Shown here: positions 45,187-56,530 of the stretch, one piece after another
Position numbering within the stretch: the first letter of the stretch is position 1
Layout: each line of letters starts with the position of its first letter
Assembly (NCBI GenBank): GCA_032622095.1
Contig: CP136063.1
Location: forward strand, 182,819,956 to 182,883,955
Length of the DNA stretch: 64,000 bases
Direction of reading: 5' to 3'
Source: Siphonodentalium dalli
Lineage: Eukaryota > Mollusca > Scaphopoda > Gadilida > Siphonodentaliidae
Program-made: the position numbers and the translations under genes
Notes under the pieces: generated by a model
Told to the model about the DNA's origin: nothing
Seen by the model: only the letters and a program-made list of their open reading frames with translations
The model's database searches: none

Positions 45187-45817
45187 AACTGCAAGGTACA
45201 CTTCGAAAAACTCATTTAAAAAGAACTCAATAGTACAGTAAACTGTAAATATAAAGCACATATTTCCAAGCTAGATACTTCGACATTGATTATATAGTGT
45301 GTTAGAATTACCCATTCATTGTCTGTGCTAGTAACTTTGCATGTTATTGTTATATTTTCAGTTTTTGTGTTTAAATTGTTTGGCTGACACCATTGTAATG
45401 GTTTGCTTTCAATAAAATCTACTTGATAAATCATAAAAATATAAGATTTTTGTTGTCATATGCTGTTGGGGAGGCATCTATGGAACTTTTGAATCTGATG
45501 CAGCAATCTGCAAAATAAAGCCGTATAATAATATTAATATTATTATATTTATAATATATAAAATATATATATTTAACGGCCCACTTAATTTTTGAGTCAC
45601 GATTATTATTTTTATAGTGCCTTGATATACTCATAGGCCTACGGTTTTAATAACAGTATATATATATATATGCCATAAAATATGATTAAAATACTATAAT
45701 TCATCACCATTTGAAACGTCTGTATCTCAGAAGATGCCCATTGAGAAATAGAAAACAGCTGAAATCATAAAAAATTAATACCCCGCCCCCCCCCCCCCCC
45801 GGTTATGGCTCACAGAA
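45187..45817. other. No gene seen; TA-rich
   Basis: A TATATA run at 45656-45671 and a C-run at 45781-45800. Confidence 0.4.
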
Positions 45818-45921
45818 TGCAAACTAAAAATGTATTTTCAATGGAAGGGGAATAACACATATCTTTCAAATATAGAGTTATTTTCCCTCCATTGAAAATA
45901 ATACACTTTGCAGTTTGCATA
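45818..45921. repeat. 104-bp hairpin
   Basis: TGCAAACT..AATGTATTTTCAATGGA..GGGAATAAC is inverted as GTTATTTTCCCTCCATTGAAAATA..ACTTTGCAGTTTGCA around a ~15-base loop. Confidence 0.7.
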
Positions 45922-48139
45922 ACAAAACCAGATGAAACTTAAGCACAAAAACATGTCCGTAACAACAAAAATAACTATATTTTGTTCACTGTTTATTACA
46001 CCGTATAAGTTGATAATACAATGTTATCCTCTTTCAAATGGTAAATACTACTATGACATATATTTATATTTTATATATGTGATCTGGGGGTTCGAAAATT
46101 AAGTAGGCCTTTTAATTTATATAATTAATAACTTTAGTTTAATAATAAGTTAAATAACTTTAATTAAACAATAGGCCTAGCCTAGGCGTAGCCTACCAAA
46201 TTAATACGACAATACGTCAATAGTTATAGTATTAGTAATGATAGATCATGATAATAAACTGTGATTGTGAATCGAAGTCATATAATGCCATTATTAATGG
46301 TGCTTTTCATTTATTAATAAATTTATAATTATTATACAAATATACTGCATTATTCTCTACTTTTCCTCAGGCGCTTCACAAGTTTACCGCGATTTGTCAT
46401 TTTACCTGAGATTCGTGCGTGTTATGAGGCGTCATTGACTACCAACACGTTTTGGAAATTCCGCCATCTAAAAATACCGCGCTTCAAGCTCTATGAAATG
46501 ACGTCACCACCGATCGGACCGAAATTTAGACCACAGACAGTTTCGACCCACCTGATCTCCAGGTATTGACTGGCTCGGCGACCGTGGAATATACCCCAAC
46601 AACCAGGGACCTGGCTTAGTGGCTAGAACGTCTCAGTTTGGGGGTGAGGTGTCTATATAAGTTTCCAGCTTCACCGAACCATCCCCTTGAAGCAGACCAA
46701 AATTTCAGGTCCGCAAAATTCCATAATGACATTTTTATTATTCATCTGTATGTTTATCCAAATTTTGGGAATAAAATTTTTGTGGTTATTTTTGGTATTT
46801 GTCGGCAATTAATTCTCTCTAAAAGCCTGTATTTTGATCATCAGAAAGCATGATTTGGAAAAGTAAACACGGGAGTGAAAAAAAAACTCAATGCGGAAGT
46901 GAAATGTCTGCTAAATCCACCAGTGTTGCGCGCGCATCACAATTTAACCGATTCATTTCGCAATAGAGTTAATTCGTGACGTCACAGAGTCCCGATTAAA
47001 AAGTGATATTGCACACTTGGGAGTACAATATGACATTCTGGAGTCTAATATGACTTTTTCCCGGATTATCACGTGGCGGCTTTTTCCCAATCAGAAAGAG
47101 TATTAGTTAAGGCATGGATAATAAATAAGTATACAACAGCAATCTTTCTCTGTCGTTACTAAATACGGGAGCTTATATTTGTTCTATCGGTTTTAGTACT
47201 ATGTGCCCAGGTTAGCTTCAGTTGTCTCCATCGGAGTTGATCCGTTTTGGGCATTCGAACACAATCATGGATTCGTGAAAATATCTCAAATTCGATGTAC
47301 GTGTTTTCTCCCAGATAATCTCATTAAAATAATTTTAGCTGTTCTCGCTGTAATCTCCCCAATCATGAATTAGTGGGTTGTAAGTTTCGAGAAAGGGGTG
47401 GGAACTGAATTTTGCTAACCATGTTTGTGTCTAGTTCAGGAGTTTATGAAGGACACACCAACGGATATCATCTAGCCACGTCCCTGGTGTTATAACATTT
47501 TATTTCGGGGATATCATTTTGGACTTTCCCCTTGATTTCAAAAAAACAACTAAACCTTCGTTTCATCATATTCGTATTTTATTAAATTACACAATCAAGG
47601 GATGATATGAAAAATGAGTTGATGAACATCAAAAGTATAATCACTACACTGAGGCGCTATAAATATGTACCAGTAGAACGCAGATGTGTACCTCGTGATG
47701 TCATGACATGTACAAACATGTATATTGGTGATCGCAACGCTTTGTATGCACTTTAAAAAATGACAACTAGTCATTACCTCGACTTTGAAAAGATGCAAAT
47801 GAGATGAGTGAGATACCAGCATATAACTGTTTTCTGATACCATTGGAGGAGAAATTGTTTAATACATGGGATAGTTCGATCTGCAGTAAAAATTTGCCAG
47901 ATGAGCGATCGCAGGGTAGAATTCTGCATTCGACTGGTAGACACTGACATAGTCGGCATTATTAAGAGGGTTAATGGGGTCAATATCACATGTAAACCAA
48001 GACAGTGGTTATCCAAAATTGTTTTAGGTGGATTGTACTACTCATGTATATATGATTTGGATATTAAGGTTAATCCATATTCTATAAAATGAGAGAAAAT
48101 TGAAGTTGTGAGTCTGAAAATACATATTTGGAAACAAAT
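45922..48139. other. No gene seen
   Basis: Contains the dispersed repeat at 46518-46590 and a tRNA-A-box-like phrase (TGGCTTAGTGGCTAGAAC, 46611-46629) without a B box. Frames 47595-48092 show no domain. Confidence 0.35.
46518..46590 (-). repeat. Dispersed repeat, inverted partner of 38165-38240
   Basis: Shared blocks are GACCACAGACAGTTTCG, ATCTCCAGGTATTGACTGGC and CCGTGGAATAT. A related ATACCTGGA..TCCAGGTATT hairpin lies at 48556-48625. Confidence 0.65.
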
Positions 48140-48295
48140 TACATGCAAATTTTTTCCGACAACCCCCCCCCCCCCCCTAAATGAATAAGGAAAAAATGTA
48201 CGTGTAAATTTTTTACGCCTATGTACCCCCCCCCCCCCCCCACCACGTTGTGTCCCGCAGTTTTTTCCGGCCCACCCCCCCCTGGGTTATCCGAT
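48140..48295. repeat. TTTTTTCCG + poly-C repeat
   Basis: Three C-runs (about 48163-48177, 48226-48241, 48275-48282) each follow a T-run with CCGAC, ACGCC or CCGGCC. The inverse or same motif occurs near 14.1 kb and 57.3-57.45 kb. Confidence 0.5.
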
Positions 48296-48424
48296 TAATT
48301 CACACCAATAAGAATAATTCAGTAGCTGACCTAAGGATCCGGCGTCAGGTGACGTCAAATTCGGTGTGCGAGAGCAACGTCACGATTGGTGGCAACTGCC
48401 GTTCAAGGGTCAATCGTATACTCT

Positions 48425-48545
48425 CGATGTTTCACGTGCTCATTTTCCCCCGATGTTTGGCGCACGTTCTCTTATACCCCGCTGTCAATGGTGACGGGGG
48501 ACATGGTGATTTAAACGTGGCGTTGTAGCCAATCCGATGTGGGGA
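48425..48545 (+). repeat. Direct repeat, partner at 49232-49372
   Basis: GTTTCACGTGCTCAT, CCCCCGATGT, CACGTTCTCTTATACCCC, ACATGGTGATTTAAACGTGG and GTTGTAGCCAATC occur in both copies in order. The second copy lies inside the TTAA element 48897-49388. Confidence 0.7.
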
Positions 48546-48896
48546 CAAATATTTTTAATACCTGGAGGTCTCTTTTTGAATACCTCGGCTCCGCCTCGGG
48601 GTTCAAAATCGACATCCAGGTATTAAATCTCCATGTACCCCCGATGTTGTCGAAGATAACTAATAATATACGTGTGTGTGGTACCTTGTTTCCTTCGAAT
48701 ATGTATACTGGAATGCACTTTTTATAGTGACCTGCTGCCTGCCAGTTAACATAATTAAGTCATGCGATCGACAATGTTCAAACGTTGGACTATATGGCTG
48801 ATAGCTATTTCGGAACTTCTATCCATACACTACAGCAATGAGTAAAAATAACTTTAAATGTCCTGCGATCTTTTGAGTGCTCACCCCATGACTTAA

Positions 48897-49388
48897 AGAT
48901 GGTCTATCTCTTTGTAAACACGTTTTATATCGTTTAAGGTGTATAAAATATTAGATGAATCAAACCCCCTGGCCAGAAACGCATCTAAGGGTTAATATTG
49001 ATTATATTTCGAATATTTTCTGGTGTAAACATGCATGCGTACTCGTTTAGCTAATGACCAATGGTGTTTATAGTTAACAGAGACCAGAATTTGGTAATTT
49101 TTTTCACAAATAAACCTTAATTATACGCATTAACGCTTGTTACTATGGAATATAACAATACAAACAATCAATCTGAGACATTTGACGGTACGTAGCAATG
49201 GGAGCACTCTAAGAATAATTCAGTAGCCCCGAGGTTTCACGTGCTCATATACCCCCGATGTCTCGCACACGTTCTCTTATACCCCACTACCAAGGGTGAC
49301 GGTGAACATGGTGATTTAAACGTGGTGTTGTAGCCAATCAGATTGCTAGTTGCAACGGGATGTGGGCGGAATAAGAGATAATCCATCT
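48897..49388. mobile_element. TTAA-flanked MITE, family AGGTGGATTATCTC, copy 2
   Basis: TTAA at 48893-48896 and 49389-49392; ends AGATGGTCTATCTCTTTG and, inverted, AGATGGATTATCTCTT. The interior matches 13062-13578 up to about 49,210. The right part is replaced by the 48425-type repeat. Confidence 0.7.
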
Positions 49389-49488
49389 TTAAGGATTCCA
49401 TGTGCGAGTTGACACCATATAGCACCATCATCTGTACGTCTTCTATACCAGAAACTAATTTTGTTTAATTATTTTTGCAAAGCCTTAA

Positions 49489-49693
49489 AGGGGGACTGTA
49501 CACTAAATCCGGCCATATATGGGAGCGTCAAAAACTAATTTGCATTATAATTACCATGTTGTTTGCATCGTCCATATAGAGCACACGAGTGTATTTTGCA
49601 CCCATGGCTCAAATTCATTCATTTGTTCTATTATGTTGGGTATAATATAGGAGGTGGTCCCATAAATGGACGGATTTAATGTACAGTACCCCT
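49489..49693. mobile_element. TTAA-flanked MITE, family AGGGGTACTGTA, copy 3 (short)
   Basis: TTAA at 49485-49488 and TTAC at 49694-49697; ends AGGGGGACTGTACA and, inverted, AGGGGTACTGTACA. 205 bp. Confidence 0.7.
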
Positions 49694-49697
49694 TTAC

Positions 49698-50366
49698 ATA
49701 TTCCCCGTGCGATTTTACACCATAGCACCATCATAAGTACGTCTTCTATACAAGAAAATAATTGTTGTGTTTGTTTATTTTTTGCAGAGCCAGCATTTAA
49801 GCTGCTGGACCATAGCCAAACATATTTACATATATACAATCATTGTATCGGACACATGAGCCGATTAATAAACTTTGATGGCCAGGTTTCAAAATAGGAA
49901 GCTTTATTACGTTTTGAATTTTTGTCAGCCTAATAAAAATTTCAATTACCGTCTCATAAAGAGCGTCCATGCTACCGTAGCCCGAATGCAGTAAGGTACT
50001 TTATAAAGAGCGTTATCAATTATGAACTTTTGTACTCATTTTCAACGTAAAATAATGGAATTTTTTTTTTGTATTTTCGCGATGATTTTGCCATATAGGA
50101 ATGGTGGTGATAACAGGCATTTCATTTTTCTTATACATAGTAAGCTGAAAATTAACTAGGAAAATTTTGACTAATTTTGTTTGAAATAGGACAAGCATCT
50201 GTTCTCACATTTGCACTCCTTAACAATGTGACTAATAGTCAGCAGCAATAAACTTAAATAAATACATAAATACTGACTCTCGCAGGCTATATGTTCACAC
50301 AGCTGGCAAAAATGAGTTTAACATTTGTTTTCATTGATGGCCATTTATTGCACATTTAGTGACAGT
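49698..50366. other. No gene seen
   Basis: Two inverted ATAAAGAGCG motifs (49955, 50003). The phrase CACCATAGCACCATCAT..GTACGTCTTCTATAC at 49719-49752 repeats 49412-49446, flanking the short TTAA element. Confidence 0.45.
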
Positions 50367-50370
50367 TTAA

Positions 50371-51539
50371 AGATACATAATCCAAATTAACGCTCCTAAA
50401 TTACTTTTATTGAGCTTGGGGGGGGGGTAAGAAAATATATGATTCCCATCAAAGTTATCAGATATCGATTTTTGAAATCTGATATTTTTCACCACCTGGA
50501 ATATTTGGCGGCCTAGCAAATATTCGACGAACCGACCGACACACACTGTCGATACCAAATTGCGTTGATTTTTTTTTTATATATACACATTTTTTGAAAA
50601 TGTTATACAATATAGAGTTGACAGTATTTGGTTAGCATTTTTTTTTGTAATTAATCGATTCTGATAACTAAAGCGTCTTTCGAAGAAATGATGTTGTTGT
50701 TGTTGTTGTTGTTGTTGGAATCTGATGATACGGGGACCATCGAATCGGATTCTGTACCTTTAACACGTGCATTTAATAGTATGTAAGGACAGCCTTCTAC
50801 AACGAAGAGCCTGTAAAATTGTCAGATAAAGTTACCAGCGTGTGAACGTATACCCTCATGTGCATATGTCTCGAAAGCAATCAGAACATGTCAAACATAT
50901 CATATCCCATCGCTCCCATGGTCAGTATTTGGGTCCACCACTGGCTATACGGATTGGTGGTGGGGGCGACTGGGGGCGGTGGCTTGTTAAGGCACAGCAT
51001 AAACGATTTGTTGAAGTACTGGTTTAATAGGCACTGCTTTGCCAGCCACTGTCCACCAACACACTCGTAATATATGGAATCAACGGGGCACCAACCGCAT
51101 GGTATTTTCTGTCCAATGAAGCACACTGAAAGAAAAAGAACACATATTATCAATTAAAGGTACACAATCCGATTCGATGGTCGCCATATCATCATATTTC
51201 AACAACAACATTTCATGAATTGTCGTTTCAGTTATCAAAATCGAATAATTGCCAAAACAAAATGCTAACCACTGTCAACTATAGTATAAAATTGCCCATA
51301 AAAGTGTTATATATCAAGTTTTTGTTCTACACAATTCGGTATCGAATGCATGTCGGTCGGCATTCGTCGAATATTTTCCAGGCCGCCAAATATTCCAGGT
51401 GGTGAAAAATAACAGATTTCAAAAATCGATATCTGATAAATCTGAGCTTTGATGGGTGGTTCCTCGACTCGAATCAAATATGTTTTACCCGAAGCCAAAG
51501 AAAAAGTAATTTAGTAGCGTTAATTCGGATTATTCATCT
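50371..51539. mobile_element. Palindromic TTAA-family element enclosing a host exon
   Basis: TTAA at 50367-50370 and TTTG (decayed) at 51540. Outer ends AGATACATAATCCAAATTAA and, inverted, AGATGAATAATCCGAATTAA. The inverted homology continues through CACCTGGAATATTTGGCGGCC (paired with 51390s), CGATTCTGATAAC, AACAACAACAT and CATCGAATCGGATT..GTACC. The arms (~400 bp) leave a ~390-bp centre (50766-51154) that contains the chitin-binding exon and its acceptor. Confidence 0.65.
50881..51125 (-). CDS. Terminal exon: chitin-binding (CBM14/peritrophin-like) half-domain
   Basis: A strong acceptor (TTCTTTTTCTTTCAG, ending at 51126) precedes TG TGC..., giving 80 residues to a TGA at 50881-50883. The segment CGWCPVDSIYYECVGGQWLA followed by KQC and 14 residues to FMLC reproduces the second half of a type-2 chitin-binding domain: aromatic-C, then C, then C. 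It is followed by a Pro-rich hinge (KPPPPVAPTT) and a Met-rich tail ending MGYDMFDMF. The entry phase (1) matches the donor phase of the exon at 56375-56530, supporting one gene. Such proteins are secreted and bind chitin in cuticle, gut lining or shell. The exon sits in the centre of a palindromic TTAA element. Confidence 0.65.
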
Positions 51540-51589
51540 TTTGATGTTCAGATATTGTACTTGGGGCCGCGTTTAATTGCACCCTTGCA

Positions 51590-51870
51590 AATTTGTCTGG
51601 TATGTTTTTTGCAGGCATTTCACCATAGCAAACCACATGGTGCCATAATATGGATCTGTAACCAAAGCTAACGACATGAGAAGTAACATTTCTGAAATTC
51701 CGCATGTAGCTATATATGCTATTGACATTAAAATGTTACCTTCAAATACATGCGTAATTGATTCTGGTGAGATAGTTGAATGTTATTTACAGGAAGTTTC
51801 AGTAACATCGTTGCCATGGTTACAGGTGGAACTCCTGAGTTTGTACTCATGTAGTTAGCTGTTGTATTAA
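51590..51870. mobile_element. Decayed relative of the 17792-18189 MITE
   Basis: Shared blocks in order: GCA.GCATTT.ACCATAG, TGGTGCCA.AATATG, AAGCTAAC, TGAG.AGTAA, ATTGATTCTG.TGAGATA, TGTTATTTACAGG, GTGTAGTTAGCTGT-like end. Terminal repeats are lost. Confidence 0.6.
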
Positions 51871-51897
51871 TCCATCGTATATATAACCGATATATAT

Positions 51898-52340
51898 CAA
51901 ATAAAGGGTGGTGTACGGTGGCTCGCAAAGCAAGCTAAATTTTCAAACCTTCCGGCCACCTCGAGCGAAAATGATAACTTATCAGTGGGGTCCATATATG
52001 GTACCCATGCACACCCCCCCCCCCCCCATTTTAGGTCGAATAAAGTGTGTTGTAGGGTGACTCCTGAGACAAACTAAATATTGACCCGCTTTCACCCTCC
52101 GCGATCCAAAATGGCCGCCCAGATGTGTTCAAATATGGCACCTATTCAATTTATCGGCCCCTTAACCATTTGATGTGGTATAATGGGTGTTGTATGGTGG
52201 TCCCAAAGATATACTGAATGGCGTGGGTGCCCTATGTGATCCCACCCCCCCTGGACGGCGAAAACTTTGGATCGGGTTGGTGAAAGGGGTGATTACTTAA
52301 TTTGTTTTACGGGCCACCCAACAACACCCTTTATCTCATA
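51898..52340. repeat. ~140-bp repeat units with AAAGGGTGTTGTA.GGTGG
   Basis: Units start at about 51902, 52038 and 52184 (..GGTG.TGTA.GGTGGCTC..AA.C.AACTAAAT). An inverted end (CCACCCAACAACACCCTTTA) lies at 52315-52334. A C-run is at 52013-52027. Confidence 0.5.
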
Positions 52341-52514
52341 TCGCCGTGGCTCATGCCAAGATGGTGGACAACTACAACCAGATTATCTCTATCCGCTTCC
52401 ATTACAAAAATTGGACTGACGATCGTATATCACGATTAGTTATTTCGTGGCCACGAATTAGTATTTCGTGGTGACGAAATAAAAAAAAATTCCCATGTAA
52501 TCTGGTGCATGGAT

Positions 52515-52770
52515 TAACTCAGATTATTCCGATAAATTGTGTACTCTATGGGGTGCAAATATAGGGGACGAATTGCACGTAATATTGCAATGCCCGTGTT
52601 TAAAAGACATGCGAGTCAAATACATTAACAATACTATTATTGTAGACCAAATACCATCAAATTAAGCGAACTTTGTAACTGTAAATGACGTAAAACCTTG
52701 AAAACCTTTCTTTATTCATTAGACGGGTCTTGATTTTATTCAAAACTCCTGAAGCATACTATATACGTAA
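52515..52770 (+). pseudogene. LINE C-terminal relic related to the 58-59.5 kb LINE
   Basis: Translation gives YSDKLCTLWGANIGDELHVI then LQCPCLKDMRVKYI, matching YSERKCSLCNAELGDEFHVI..LKCEKLKGLRVRYIK of the - strand LINE at 58079. Later pieces (TIKLSELCN, then LKTFL) are frameshifted. The second cysteine of the finger is Trp. Confidence 0.6.
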
Positions 52771-52784
52771 TACGTGTACATTAA

Positions 52785-55024
52785 AGGTACTCAATCCGAT
52801 TAGACGCGCCTAAATTACTATTTCTTAGGTGTGTGAAGTTAGTTAGGCGTTCGACATTCATTTGACATTCGCGTGAAGTTGGTCAGGCGTTCGGCGTTCG
52901 ACATTCGTTTGACATTCAACAAAATTTCATTAAAAATTAAATTTCGGGAGAGGTGCTCATTGGTTCAGTTCGTGCTCCCCAACTCGAATTTTTGGAAATT
53001 TCCTCGGTTTATCCATTTTCCAGACCATCACTGGACTTTTTTTTAGTATTTGTGAGCTAAAATATTGTAGGGCGCGATATACAAGCAGTGTTTGTCGGCC
53101 TATTGGCTCCAAATTTGGTGTGGACATGTGTCCTGACTAGGAGTCACCGTGACAAAATGCATGGGTCGCAGACTACAACCAATTTCTAAATATTAAGTAA
53201 AATCGAATGTCAAACTAGCAGTTTGACATTCGTTTAACATTCGTTAGGCGTTCGACTTAGAATATTTAGAATCAGTTTTTCGCGTGAAAGCTCTTACTTT
53301 AACCCAATTCGTGCCCCGCCACAATATCTGGTAAAAATTCCAACGTTTTCCCCCACAGGGGCCTGTAACGCGCTCCGCTGTCCGCCTCTCCCCCTTTTTG
53401 CGCTGCCCATATACGCCGCCTCTATATACGCGCCTCTTTCACGTTAATGGTAGTATATATAATAGAGGCAAGGGGAACTGTAGATATTTCCCGTTTTACC
53501 ATCGCTCGGGAATCGGACAAATTTAGCCCATTTACCCGAGTAATGCTATCGATATTGCCACGGATGTGTCGGCGAAGGATTCATCTTTCAATCAATACCA
53601 CAAGCTCCCCTCAGAACCATTTATATCCATAGCATTTGATAAAAAAAATTACCACAAATTTCCAGATTGATCCAAATCAGGAGCAATGGCCGATATGTTC
53701 CTCTGAATTCACCCCCATACAGCTTACTATTATTAAAAATCGGCCAAACGATCAACTAAACATCTAGAGCTCAGTGATTTCTTGTCGGCTAATAATTTAT
53801 TTACTAATACAAATCAACACATCGTCAGTAAACAATTTTTACAGAGGCGAAATCTGTCGATAATTCTAATTTTGTTTTCATTATATTTTACGATTCACGC
53901 AGCTCCTCATTTTAATATTCATTATGACCTGACCTTTCCACGCATACCATAATAGAAACAGCCAATCACCGCTCAGTGTTATAATCGAGGTCAGGTCGTA
54001 ATGAATATTAAAATGAGGAGCTGCGTGAAAATAATGAAAATTTCGCTTTCACGATTTATGTGCTAACATATTATAAGGCGTTGTATACAAGCCGTGTTTA
54101 TGGGCCGATTGGCTCCAAATTTGGTGTGGACATGTGCCCTGACTAGGAGTCACCGTGACCAAATGCATGGGTAGCAGACTACAACCAATTTCTAAATATT
54201 AAGTAATATCGAATGTCTAACGCCGAACGCCTATAACCAACTTCACACGAGCCAGCCTGACATTCGAATTTCCTTGACAATTTTGACTAGATTCGAGTAG
54301 GGGAGCACGAATTGGGTCAAAACATGATATTTCACGCAAAAAACTCGAAATCCATTTTTGGGTCGAAATATTTTCTAAGTCGAATGCCTAATGAATGTTA
54401 AACGAATGTCAAACTGCTAGTTTGACATTCGATTTTACTTAATATTTAAAAATTGGTTGTAGTCTGCGACCCATGCATTTTGTCACGGTGACTCTTAGTC
54501 AGCTAGGACATATGTCCACACCAAATTTGGAGCCAATCGGCCGATAAACACTGCTTGTATATTAGCGCCCTACAATATTTTAGCTCACAAATCATAAAAA
54601 AAAGTCCAGCTGTGGTCTTGAAAATGGAAAAACCGAGGAAATTTCCGAAAATTCGAGTTGGGGAGCACGAACTGAACCAATGTAGCACCTCTCCCGAAAT
54701 TTAATTTTTAATGAAATTTTTTGGAATGTCAAACGAATGTCGAACGCCGAACGCCGAACTATAACTTCACACACCTCTATTTCTTTGGCTTTGGTGGTAA
54801 AGAATATTTTATTCGAGTGGTAACTGTTAACAATAATTTGTCCGTTTTGAGCACGTGGTTCTGCCAACTTCTGTCCCACATCTCCGAAAAGTAATATATT
54901 TCAAAAATCGATATCTAATAACTCTGAGCTTTGATGGGTGGGTTCCTCGACTCGAATCAAATATTTTTTACCCCCAAAGCCAAAGAAATAGTAATTTAGA
55001 AGGGTCTAATCGGATTGAGTACCT
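52785..55024. mobile_element. 2.24-kb palindromic TTAA-flanked element
   Basis: Perfect TTAA at 52781-52784 and 55025-55028. Ends AGGTACTCAATCCGATTAGA are exact inverted repeats. Inside are further inverted copies of a ~450-bp module (52830-53290 versus 54330-54780) built of GACATTCGTTTGACATTC, GGCGTTCG, TTGGCTCCAAATTTGGTGTG and AAATGCATGGGTCGCAGACT. A third copy of part of it is at 54060-54250. No transposase. Confidence 0.75.
53894..54029. mobile_element. 136-bp hairpin MITE nested in the TTAA element
   Basis: TTCACGCAGCTCCTCATTTT..AATATTCATTA.GACCTGACCT is inverted at 53988-54029 around a ~50-base loop. Confidence 0.65.
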
Positions 55025-55905
55025 TTAAAATCCGATATTTGAACAACCATGGTGAGAGCTTTCCGATGAATGGCACCAAGCAATATTTCCGACTAAATCC
55101 TGAAAAGTTACTCATAATTCTGATGTGGTTAAGGAGTCGATTATTTAGGGCATTACTGCACGCGTTCGATAGTCTGGAACAAATAGCAGGGAATGCCATT
55201 TCTTTCAAAACATAATGCGGCAGTGTCAGGCTGTCAGCCAACCACACATTCCACACACTATCAAAATATTGGCTCCGACCAGACTTTTCGCGATGTGTGG
55301 TTGGATGACACTGATGCAATATTTCTTTTTAAGAAATGGATTTTGATTTTTGTTGTCTTCCATGCATGGAGTATGGTCTGATTTCACGCGTTGCACGCAT
55401 GCATAACAATGTCAGACGAACTTGCATCCATTTACTCCATGGAACGCAACAAAATCAACATCCATTTCTTATATCTACACTTAATTTTGCATATTAAGAG
55501 AATATTTGGCGGCCATTTTGAACGATATTCTGGTTTCGCGTTGCATATAATATGGAAAAACGTTTTGGCCTGTGTGCGACTTCACGTGACGTCATTTCAA
55601 CCAACTAATGACCTCCATTCAAGTTCCACGGCGCGAATGCATGTATGAGTGTAAATATAAATATATGGGATTACCTGTCATGTCTTACAGACAATATCGG
55701 AAGCATAGCTTTTCGTGATAGTGACTGTTTGTGTCAGTCAAGAACCGGAAATATAAATAATGAATACAGTGCTTAACCACACGTTGGTGAACAAAAAACA
55801 GTCAATAACATCACGCACAGAGATGCTGACAGTTTTTAATTTTACTTAATTTTACTTTTATAAATGAGCGGCCGGAGAATCCGCACATCATATAGAAAGA
55901 GTTAA

Positions 55906-56309
55906 AGGTAATCATCCATTCAGACGCTCCTAAATGACTATTTCTTTGGCTTCGGGGGTAAAAAATATTTCATTCGAGTCGAGAAACCTACCCATCAAAG
56001 CTCAGAGTGATCAGATATCGATTTTTGAAGTTAGTTATTTCTCGAGATGTCAATAATATGTGGCCCAGAAACACGTGGTCAAACGGACGGTCTTGCGGAT
56101 GAAGATTCATAACTCTAAAATCAAATAACCACTTGATTTTAGAGTTATCCATCTTCATCCGCAAGACCGTCGAGAAATAACAAACTTAAAAAATCGATAT
56201 CTGATCACTCCGAGCTTTGATGGGTGGATTCCTCGACTCGAATCAAACATTTGTTACCCCCGAAGCCAAAGAGATAGTAATTTAGGAGCGTCTGGTCGGA
56301 TTGAGTACC
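55906..56309. mobile_element. 404-bp near-perfect hairpin, TTAA family
   Basis: TTAA at 55902-55905 and 56310-56313. The two halves are mutually inverted throughout: GACGCTCCTAAAT, CTTTGGCTTCGGGGGTAA, CTCGA.TCGAG, TCAAAGCTC.GAGTGATCAG, GACGGTCTTGCGGATGAAGA, TAACTCTAAAATCAA. The loop is almost absent. Confidence 0.8.
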
Positions 56310-56374
56310 TTAAACAGAACAATTATTCGTTTTGGTCGAGTGCCTGTAAAAAGATTGAAGTGAGTAAAACTTAC

Positions 56375-56530
56375 CACTTGGTGGCAAGGTGGGCGGTGGG
56401 AATGTCGGGGCAGGCGTGGTTGTCGGGATGGTTGTGGTGGCAACTGTGGGCGTCGTTACCGTCGTTGCGCCTGTGGTCGTAGATCCCATTGTCGTCGTTG
56501 TTGTCGTTGTGGTAGCGTGTGTCTCAAACA
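56375..56530 (-). CDS. Internal exon: Thr/Pro-rich mucin-like linker
   Basis: 156 bp between an acceptor (GCGTATTTCAG) and a perfect donor (G|GTAAGT, intron starting at 56374). Phase 1 at both ends. It encodes FETHATTTTTTTTMGSTTTG followed by VTTPTVATTTIPTTTPAP and a Pro-rich end: a serine/threonine-rich segment likely to be O-glycosylated outside the cell. Spliced to the exon at 51125 it gives linker + chitin-binding half-domain, the usual build of secreted chitin-binding mucins. The signal-peptide exon is not identified; it should lie at higher coordinates. Confidence 0.65.

Noticed and set aside
46611-46629. tRNA A-box-like TGGCTTAGTGGCTAGAAC, possible SINE head
   Set aside because: No B box follows within 60 bp.
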